15,000 nt of DNA from Liolophura sinensis (lineage: Eukaryota > Mollusca > Polyplacophora > Chitonida > Chitonidae): NCBI RefSeq assembly GCF_032854445.1, contig NC_088296.1, forward strand, positions 15,159,485 to 15,174,484. Direction: 5' to 3'. The notes under the pieces are model-generated. The model was not told where the DNA came from. It searched no databases and was given only the letters and a program-made list of their open reading frames with translations. Made by a program: the position numbers and the translations under genes. Position 1 is the stretch's first letter, and every line of letters starts with the position of its first letter. This document shows positions 8,456-15,000 of this stretch, one piece after another.

Positions 8456-8699
8456 TACAGTTTCTTGATGCGGTCGCAGTGAGTTAAAGTCCAGCTCATT
8501 CTGGCTTCCTCTCCGGCCGTACATGAGGAGGTCTGCGAGCAACCTGCGGATGGTCGAAGGTTTTTCCGTACCATGCCCGGTTTCCTCACACCATAATTCT
8601 GGCCTCCGTCGTATACGTGGAATATTCTTGAGTGCGACGTAAAACACCAATCAAATAAATAAATAAATAAATAAATAAATTAATAAATACAGTTTCTTG
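8456..8699. repeat. 12-bp target-site duplication flanking the SINE
   Basis: 'tacagtttcttg' is present at 8456-8467 and again at 8688-8699, directly outside the SINE's truncated 5' end and its AAAT tail. A perfect 12-bp repeat at exactly these points indicates target-primed retroposition by a LINE-type machinery. Confidence 0.85.
8468..8687 (+). mobile_element. SINE family A insertion, 5'-truncated, with (AAAT)n tail
   Basis: It starts at 'atgcggtcgcagtgagttaa', passes through 'ggcttcctctccggccgtac', 'gcaacctgcggatggtcg' and 'attcttgagtgcgacgta', then 'aaacaccaatcaaataaa', and ends in an (AAAT)n run. It lacks the A-box end. Both sides carry the same 12-bp sequence, so the ends of the insertion are defined exactly. 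An open frame on the minus strand (8450-8650) is a shadow. Confidence 0.88.
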
Positions 8700-9378
8700 G
8701 AAAATTAAGTCGGAATTTCGAAAAAAATTCTAACGATAAAACTGGGAATCCATACTATGCCAAAACCGAAAATTCACCACTGATCTTCAAGCAGATGTAG
8801 TTGACTATGCAGGACGATAATGGAGCCGATAAACCGCCCTGTTACTCAATTATGACTTCTTATTTATGTTAAGTATTTGTTTTTAAAAAGTTTTTGACAC
8901 TGCAGTACTTGCGACTGGGAAGAATTTCGGGTGTTAAGAAAAGAAAACCACGGACATTTCACAAGTAAAATATGATCTTTCCCCGTACATGTACCTTTAT
9001 ATGCATGATGGCCAGATCTTCACTCGCAGGAGCGAGTTCCATGTGCATGCCTGCCATATGTGTGAGACGCGCTGGTGACATTGTGGCATAAAGGACCACC
9101 ATAGTTTCCAATGTTACGAATATGTTTCAAGTTCTTTATTGTGATCCCAACCTACATCAACCATGAAGACACAAATAATATAACCTCAATTATTTAGAAA
9201 GTGGCGTGGAGACAGATCTGCTGGACCACAAATATTTTTCAGGACGTTCTTGGTAGCGAAGCCATGTGATGTGGCATGTTACAGATACTGAAAGCACGAA
9301 GTTACGTCAATCAAAACATACATGTACATATGGTTGAAAGGGAAAATAATGTTTTTTTTCCCATTACATTGTTTGCAG

Positions 9379-9560
9379 CGAAGGAGTCGAATTGCCGAAT
9401 GCGTATTTTGGACAAGGGACTAGACAGATTTGGTTGAACGAAGTTCGTTGTTCTGGGAACGAGACTGTTATATCAGAGTGCTCAACTTGGGGGTGGGGAA
9501 TTCACAACTGCCGTCACAACGAGGACGTGAGTTTGGTCTGTTTTAACCCAAACCCCCAGG
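9379..9560 (+). CDS. SRCR domain 4, second-half exon
   Basis: This 182-nt exon starts after 'gtttgcag' and ends ccccagg|gtgagt, phase 1. From 9380 it reads 'EGVELPNAYFGQGTRQIW', then 'LNEVRCSGNETVISEC', then 'STWGWGIHNCRHNEDVSLVC', then 'FNPNPQ'. 'AYFGQGT' and 'GWGIHNCRHNED' are very close to the general SRCR consensus, more so than domains 2 and 3. All four cysteines are present. The tail 'NPNPQ' is a proline-containing linker to domain 5, unlike the 'NDTT' linkers upstream. With 7746-7899 it forms a 112-residue domain. Confidence 0.93.
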
Positions 9561-9801
9561 GTGAGTCTTTAATAATCTGCAGACACCTGCATTTAATTAT
9601 CTGTATTTTTACGGCCATGATATCAGTGGCCCACATGTATCTTGTCATATTTTGCTCGATACGCCGCTAACAATATGGGCGTGATTCTCCGTCATATGTC
9701 TACCTGGGGAATTCCCCATGACATACATGTTTAAAAGTTGCACCATTCAATGAAATGCTGTTGGACTGGAATATGGAACGAATGTCGTTTGAGTCTTGTG
9801 G

Positions 9802-9872
9802 GAATCTCGACTGAATCTCGCGTTGTTGCCCTAATCTCGACCTAATCTCGACCTAATCTCGACTAAATCTCG
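9802..9872. repeat. Short 11-bp tandem repeat
   Basis: Three consecutive copies of 'ctaatctcgac' lie at about 9831-9863, flanked by variants ('gaatctcgact', 'gaatctcgcg', 'taaatctcgc'). This gives about six units, broken by a short 'ttgttgccc' insert. Confidence 0.85.
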
Positions 9873-10194
9873 CACTGTCGTTTAGATATCGCCGTTCCTG
9901 TTTTGGAGAAAGATGTAGGACAGAACATGGCCGCATCCATCTTCCATTGCTGCCGCACAAAGTTCAATCACTCACAGTTAATTAGATTGTGTGAAAACAT
10001 ACTACATGAAGTTAACCCCAACAGAAGACAGCAGAAAGTGTATTGGAGCCCACATTTACTGACGTGTATAGATCGTCACACAGAAAGAGTGGACTGAATG
10101 AAATATATTGAGGAAGCTGGAAGACAAAAGTGTTTTCAGATTGAGGTTTTCCACTTGTACTTTTATTTGAGTTATCGAAGAGGGGCCTCTATGG

Positions 10195-10262
10195 TATAGC
10201 AGTTAGCGTGCTGGCACTGCACATTGAAGCAGTAGCCAATCACCAATGCGATCCCTGTCTTT
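10195..10262 (+). mobile_element. SINE tRNA-like head fragment, plus orientation
   Basis: 'tggtatagcagttagcgtgc' resembles an A-box/D-arm, and 'atcaccaatgcgatccctgt' resembles the 'tctcaccaatgcggtcgctgt' segment of the family. The rest of the element is missing. It is a diverged remnant and not a functional tRNA. Confidence 0.55.
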
Positions 10263-10299
10263 CCAAGTGTAGTTTATGCTCTCCTACTATAGAGCCGTC

Positions 10300-10440
10300 A
10301 ATGGCCTGAAGAAGCCGGACAGAGAGTAGCTGCTGACAGACCTATCAAACGACCTGAGAGGAAGATAATATGAGCTGATTTTGAACTCACAAGGACCGCA
10401 TTAGTGAGAGGCTCCTGGGCCATTGTGCGTGACTGGAATG
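10300..10440 (-). mobile_element. SINE family A fragment, minus orientation
   Basis: The + strand shows 'gaggaagataatatgagctg', then 'ttgaactcacaaggaccgca', then 'ttagtgagaggctcctggg'. This is the reverse complement of the tRNA-side half of the family. It lies head-to-head with the plus-strand fragment just upstream. Confidence 0.7.
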
Positions 10441-10577
10441 CTAACATAAGGTTATTGTGACTGGATGTGACGCCATGGTCGATCTCTGTCGTGATTTTCC
10501 AGTACGACAGGACTATCAATATGCTGTCATCGTGGCAGGCTGGCAGGAGAGAAACACAGTCCTATGGTGGTGTTTTG

Positions 10578-10812
10578 ATTTATGTATTTACTTGATTGGT
10601 GTTTTACGCCAAACTGAAGAATATTTCACTTATACGACGGTGGCCAGCATTATGGTCGTGGGTTATTCGCAGGTTGCTAGAAGACCTTGCCACCTACGGC
10701 CGGAGAGGAAGCCAGTGTGAGCTGGACTTGAACTCACAGCGACGGCATTGGTGAGAGGCTCTTGGGTCAGTACGCTGCGCTAGCGCGCTAACCGACTGAG
10801 CCACGGAGGTAG
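10578..10812 (-). mobile_element. SINE family A, most complete copy, minus orientation
   Basis: On the minus strand the element starts with a tRNA-like head: 'cctccgtggctcagtcggtt' then 'agcgcgctagcgc' (A-box). A B-box 'gagttcaagtcc' follows, then the shared body ('ggcttcctctccggccg', 'ataatgctggccaccgtc', 'gtataagtgaaatattctt'), ending in 'gcgtaaaacaccaatcaa' and an A/T-rich tail. This copy defines the family for the window. The head resembles a tRNA D-arm and T-arm, but no clear anticodon stem can be drawn, so it is not a tRNA gene. Confidence 0.87.
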
Positions 10813-10986
10813 CCGATGGTGAGTCGCTGTCAACTGTTGGTGAAGAAACGTAGGGGTTATTAAATTCCAATTACATGTCTATCATACCATGGGTAGTAAT
10901 ATGATTAAGACGTACAGCATAAAAAAGTAGAGTAGCCACGACAGTGTGATAGCTGGCAAATGATTAGGCTTTTGTTAATTTGCCTA

Positions 10987-11200
10987 CGTCTTCCTCTTCG
11001 ACTGTACGTGAGAGGGTCTCTCCCAGCAACCTGCAGATGGTCGTGGGTATCGCCCGTGCTCTGCCCGGTTTCCACCCACCATAATACTGGCCGCCGTCGT
11101 ATAAGTGAAATATTCTTGAGTACGGCGTAAAATACCAATCAGATAGATAGATAGATAAATAAATAAATAAATAAATAAGTAAATAAATAAATAAATAAAT
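10987..11200 (+). mobile_element. SINE family A copy, plus orientation, tail (GATA)n(AAAT)n
   Basis: It begins at 'cgtcttcctcttcgactgta', which corresponds to 'tggcttcctctccggccgta', so the whole tRNA head is absent. It continues through 'cagcaacctgcagatggtcg', 'ctctgcccggtttccaccca', 'ataatactggccgccgtcgt' and 'cggcgtaaaataccaatcag'. The tail is four GATA units followed by a long AAAT run to 11200. Confidence 0.85.
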
Positions 11201-11640
11201 TTCTTTTAGTCGGGGTTTTATTTTAACTGTTGATTTAAATACCTAAATAGTAGAAAATTACAAATCACCTAGCATCATGGCTTACGCACAATTAGGTAAA
11301 AAATGCAGTGATGTTAACTGGACGTCACTGGTCAAGAATTACTCAAAATGCTGTATTGACATTGAACGTATTTACTACATTCTTAAAACAGCAGACAGAA
11401 AGGGGGCTAGTGTGATCAATATTTCCAGCGTATAATAGACCTGTCCATTAGAGATATTATTTCTTCCAAGCAAGAAATTGTGCCATCTGAACGAAATAAT
11501 GTTCCCTTATTCCTAAATCCCCAGAACAAAAAAGAGAAAAATATGGACTGTGTAAACTCTAAACCTCTAGAATATTGACACGAATCCTACGGAGTCTGTG
11601 GTCTGAAGTTGTGCCTTCTATCAAGCCGTTCCCTTTTCAG

Positions 11641-11789
11641 AGGAGCTATTGACCAGACTGGTTGACGGCCATCGGAGCCCAAACTATCTCACCGGGCGCC
11701 TGGAAATATTCAATGGTGGACTCTGGGGCGCGGTGTGCGAAGAGGGCTTTCGTCTCTGCTCCTGTAATCTGTCGTAGTCTGGGCTACAG
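11641..11789 (+). CDS. SRCR domain 5, first-half exon, frameshifted
   Basis: After acceptor 'cccttttcag', the frame from 11643 reads 'ELLTRLVDGHRSPNYLTGRL', then 'EIFNGGLWGAVCEEGF', a good SRCR start. In this frame a TAG stop follows at 11775-11777. The expected end, 'VICRSLGYR', is present in another frame from about 11764 to the donor at 11790. The two framed parts are 31 nt apart between the cysteine codons, instead of 36 in the other domains. The exon is 149 nt instead of the 154 of the matching domain 4 exon. Both point to a net loss of 5 nt within 11739-11769. Splice sites remain intact. It may be a disabled exon or a sequencing error. Confidence 0.82.
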
Positions 11790-12631
11790 GTATGCATTTT
11801 ACTTTTCATGAAGCGTTTTACTTTCTTTCCCCCAATTATTTTAAACATTCGATTTGATTACTGTCTAACGCCATGTCGGGAATTTTCCAGCCACATTGAA
11901 GTACACCTAGGTGGAAACAACGTACCATGTTGTCTTCTACAGACGAGTGATATTTCTTTTTTTTTAATATTTAATTTGGAATTACAGGTACGTAATAACA
12001 TGCTTGAGGGAAGTGATTTGTAATCTATACGTTATATCGTCTAAATGAAAGCGAGAGCATCAGTAATATATAAGGTGCCGCGGACCAAATTTTGAAGGCG
12101 CGCTCATTTACTTTGAGCCTCGTTTGTAAACTTTACTCAAACTTTGATTTTTATTTAAATTTGTATTGATACATTAATTGTTACCTCTCTTTTCTGGTAC
12201 ATTTAAATTATAAAGTTTAGCCTTCATTCAAGGGTAAACTTTAAAATTATAAAAAAAAATTCTGTTAATAAAACTGTTCTGTATTGTTACATACAGAAAA
12301 TTTCAATTTACTAGCATTAGAATGGTTGAAGTGACTGGTTTGAGGTAAATATCAGATTCCCACCTACCTTATTTATAGTGCTCAAATGATTCTCAAAGTT
12401 GAAAATGATCAAACTGCACACGCTTTATACATGTTAGCTATTTTATTACCGATATTAAACGTATCACGGCTGATATTTTGTGAAAGTCAACTATTTCTTC
12501 TGTTCTAATATAGTCGCAAAAAATTTGGGATTTGCAGGTATAATTGATTTCTTTTTCATCATCTTCTGTGTCGCCTGTTTCAAGATTATGGAGTAGGGGG
12601 CGCATTTGTGTGTTTTTTATTTTTAAATTAG
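11790..12631 (+). other. Mid-domain intron (phase 2), domain 5
   Basis: This 842-nt, A/T-rich intron has no SINE, tandem array or gene that I can recognise. Its acceptor is 'tttttatttttaaattag', with the exon starting at 12632. The phase and the resulting 'GYR-NGNK' join support this choice. Confidence 0.75.
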
Positions 12632-12813
12632 AAATGGGAATAAGGTTCCCCGATCCAGATCTGGAACAGGAAGTGGGCCAGTATGGATGGACAACGTACA
12701 ATGCTTAGGAAACGAAACTAACATCTCACAATGCCTTCGTGGAAACTGGAGAAATACTTCCTGCACCCATTACCACGATATAGGATTATACTGTTACAAC
12801 ACAACATTTACAG
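12632..12813 (+). CDS. SRCR domain 5, second-half exon
   Basis: This 182-nt exon is the same length as the domain 4 equivalent and ends aca-g|gtatgt in phase 1. From 12633 it reads 'NGNKVPRSRSGTGSGPVW', then 'MDNVQCLGNETNISQC', then 'LRGNWRNTSCTHYHDIGLYC', then 'YNTTFT'. All four expected cysteines are present. It is the most diverged second-half exon: 'CLGNE' replaces 'CSGNE' and the 'YFGQG' turn is lost. Four N-glycosylation sequons (NET, NIS, NTS, NTT) fall within about 40 residues. The exon is itself intact, so the damage to this domain is confined to the first-half exon. Confidence 0.9.
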
Positions 12814-13099
12814 GTATGTCCTTGCATTTTGGTTGCAACTGCTCGACTGCCATATATTTATCATTTTCACTGAATAAATAAGTTCAGGTAAGCCTTGCCC
12901 AAAGTTATGAAGTCATATGACTTTTTGGGCTAGGCAGACGAAAATATCACGCACAGCTTATCTTTTACAGCAGTTCTGATGTTAGAAACTTCGTTAGAAA
13001 GTTCGGTACCCTTCAATTTGCTCTCTTCTTGGAAATGTCGAAATCCCTGTTGGAATTCTCAAAGTGTCAAATTTCACAAAATTTTAAACAAAAAGATTA

Positions 13100-13478
<379 letters not shown>

Positions 13479-13565
13479 CGTTTCTGCTATGGTTTATTAA
13501 ATCAGTGTTTCTGGATGCAAGTTATATTCTTATGCCTCACAACTGTCTCACAGTCTGCAAGCGAC

Positions 13566-14840
13566 AGATGTATTACACACACCACCTGACTTTTCCTTTA
13601 CCCCAACAAATGTATTACCCACACAACAATCTGACTTTTCCTTCACCCCAACAAATGTATTACCCACACAGCCATCTGACTTTTCCTTCACCCGACAGAT
13701 GTGGTACCCACACAACCATCTGACTCTCAAACATCCCCCTTCCACGCTCCAAACATTTGGTCTATTTTCCACCCAAACATCGAAATATCTTCCACCCAAA
13801 CAATTTCTCCAAAATGTTTGACGTATCATCATGTAATTTATCTTCTGGGCAAATATCTCACACATCATCTGCTTAAACAACTCACGTGTCTTTCATCTAA
13901 ATATTTTACGTATCCCCCACTCAAACATTTGGTTTCACCTCACAAACATTTCACGTATAATGCACAAGCATCTCACGTATCTCCCATCCATACATTTGGT
14001 TTTACCACACAAACATCTCACGTCTCCCCTATCCAAACATTTGGTTTCACCACACAAGCATCTCATTTATCCTCCACCTAAACATTTGGCTTCACCACAC
14101 AAGCATCTGATGTATTCCCAATCCAAACATTTGGCTTCACCACACAAGCACCTCTTATACCCCCTCCACCCCCCCCCCCCCCACCCAAACGTTTGGTTTC
14201 ACCACACAAACATCTGACGTATCCCCTATCCAAAACTTTGGTTTTACCACACAAGCATCTCATTTATCCCCCACCTAAGCATTTGGGATCACCACACAAA
14301 CATCTGATGTATTCCCAATCCAAAACATTTGGTTTCACCACACAAGCTTGTCACGCATCTCCCATCCAAACATTTGGTTTTACTACACAAGCATCTTACA
14401 TATCCCTCACTTTCACATTTGGTTTCATCACACAAGCATCTCATGTATCCCCCATCCAATAATTTGGTTTTACCAGACAAGCATCTCACATATCCACCAT
14501 CCAAACATTTGATTTTACCACACAAGCGTCTCCCGTATCCCCACAACAACTTTTGGTTTCACCACACAAGCTTCTCAAGTATCCCCCACCCAAACATTTG
14601 GAATTACCACACAAACATCTCAAGTTTCCCCATCCAAACATTTGGTTTAACCACACAAGCATGTCACGTTTCCCCCAACCAAACATTTGATGTTACCACA
14701 CAAACATCTCACACATCCCCTACCCAAAGATTTGGTTTCACCACACAAACATTTCACGTATCCCTCACCCAAAAGTTTGGTTTCATCATACAAAGGTTTC
14801 AAGTATCCCCTACCCAAATGTTTGGTTTCAAACATATAAC
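13566..14840. repeat. 45-bp minisatellite in two subfamilies, about 28 units
   Basis: Subfamily 1 (about 13566-13725) repeats 'ctgacttttccttcacccca' plus 'acaaatgtattacccacaca' at 13586, 13631, 13676 and 13720. Subfamily 2 (about 13740-14840) repeats 'catttggtttcaccacacaa' plus 'gcatctcacgtatcccc', with starts at 13993, 14038, 14083 and 14128. Both have a 45-bp period. Aligned in register they share 'aca', 'ccacacaa' and 'catct-ac', so they are one array with a diverged edge. The + strand is poor in G. Since 45 is a multiple of three, long open frames appear on both strands (up to 173 codons, with 15-residue peptide repeats). A 14-C run at 14169-14182 shifts the frame. Confidence 0.93.
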
Positions 14841-15000
14841 GTATCTTTAATCCGAATATTTCACGTATTTCACTTATTATTAACAGTATTTATGACGAAT
14901 TTTGGACCTACTTTGTCGTTTCTATGAATACAAGAGCTGGTGTCTCTCTTTGTCACATTTATAATAATAATTTTGTTACGGTAATCATACGAACCTTTGG

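Larger units (their letters stand above)
7900..9378 (+). other. Mid-domain intron (phase 2), domain 4
   Basis: At 1.48 kb this intron is much longer than the matching introns of domains 2 and 3. It contains a diverged SINE fragment (about 8164-8295) and a truncated SINE copy with flanking direct repeats (8468-8687). The 8700-9378 part shows no gene; a small 'actcgc-agga-gcgagt' palindrome lies near 9022-9037. Confidence 0.8.
9561..11640 (+). other. Intron (phase 1) between SRCR domains 4 and 5
   Basis: This 2.1-kb intron contains a short 11-bp repeat (9802-9872), SINE fragments in both orientations (about 10195-10262 and 10300-10440), a near-full SINE on the minus strand (10578-10812) and a SINE on the plus strand (10987-11200). 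The 64-codon open frame at 9903-10097 has no domain I recognise. The 11201-11640 part shows nothing I can identify up to the acceptor 'cccttttcag'. Confidence 0.8.
1..12813 (+). other. Spliced multi-SRCR-domain gene, partial at both ends
   Basis: Nine exons on the + strand encode tandem SRCR domains, the fold used by secreted or cell-surface pattern-recognition proteins such as DMBT1 and the class A scavenger receptors. Joining them at GT/AG sites gives half a domain followed by four domains of about 109-112 residues, with linkers of only a few residues. Domain-flanking introns are phase 1 and the mid-domain intron is phase 2 throughout. Six cysteines per domain and two exons per domain fit group A SRCR. 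Repeated N-X-S/T sequons, including 'GNET' in every domain, suggest an extracellular glycoprotein. Start, signal peptide, any membrane anchor and the stop codon lie outside the window. The gene may be functional with a broken or skipped last cassette, or a decaying paralogue; the sequence alone does not settle this. Confidence 0.88.

Noticed and set aside
8055-8650. Open frames on both strands
   Set aside because: They overlap SINE fragments at 8164-8295 and 8468-8687 and are explained by them.
9022-9037. Small palindrome actcgc-agga-gcgagt
   Set aside because: Six-bp arms are expected by chance in a window of this size, and nothing around it suggests function.
9903-10097. 64-codon + strand open frame beginning MEKDVGQ
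   Set aside because: No domain recognised, sits within an intron, and is short enough to be chance; a weak transposon relic cannot be excluded.
10740-10812. Possible tRNA gene on the minus strand
   Set aside because: A-box and B-box are present, but no clear anticodon arm or acceptor pairing can be drawn, and the segment is fused to a SINE body repeated elsewhere in the window.
12687-12881. ATG at 12687 as a start codon for a small protein
   Set aside because: The Met is internal to an SRCR second-half exon; the exon extends upstream to the acceptor at 12630-12631 and ends at the donor at 12814.
13566-14840. Possible CRISPR array
   Set aside because: The units are contiguous and diverge throughout with no unique spacers, and the window is eukaryotic.

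Overview
The window is eukaryotic, non-coding-rich DNA carrying part of one spliced gene on the + strand. Short exons with GT/AG junctions, long introns full of tRNA-derived SINEs, and several minisatellites exclude a prokaryote. The SINE tails ('gacgttaaaccccaag' followed by CACT repeats, and 'gtaaaacaccaatcaaataaa') are of the kind common in mollusc genomes. A mollusc (bivalve or vetigastropod) is therefore the most likely source. That is inference from remembered repeat sequence, not a database match.

The only gene I can support is a multi-domain scavenger receptor cysteine-rich (SRCR) protein, resembling the SRCR arrays of DMBT1-like proteins. Nine exons are visible: the second half of one SRCR domain at the left edge (1-104), then four two-exon domains at 2011-2158 + 2367-2545, 3952-4099 + 4389-4567, 7746-7899 + 9379-9560, and 11641-11789 + 12632-12813. 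Every domain is built the same way: a phase-1 intron on each side and a phase-2 intron just after the 'CRxxGYR' motif. Each domain is thus a symmetrical 1-1 cassette that can be added or skipped without changing frame. All domains have the six-cysteine, two-exon group A pattern. Neither gene end is in the window; I see no signal peptide, membrane segment, start or stop codon that belongs to it.

Two cassettes carry damage. The left-edge domain has Arg where a structural Cys is expected. The last domain has a net 5-nt loss in its first exon, which shifts the frame into a TAG stop. Domains 2 and 3 are a recent tandem duplication, because their introns also align.

The introns hold at least eight copies or fragments of one tRNA-derived SINE family, one copy of a second SINE, and five arrays of tandem repeats. 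The arrays are a degenerate 4-bp array with a 220-260 bp higher-order period (about 4650-5487), a 20-bp array with a 394-bp higher-order period (about 6173-7132), a short 11-bp array (9802-9872), a pure GATT microsatellite of about 270 bp (13208-13478), and a 45-bp minisatellite in two subfamilies (about 13566-14840). Nearly all long open frames outside the nine exons lie in these repeats and are best read as non-coding. I found no sign of an unknown multi-gene system; the interest lies in how the SRCR cassettes and repeats evolve.
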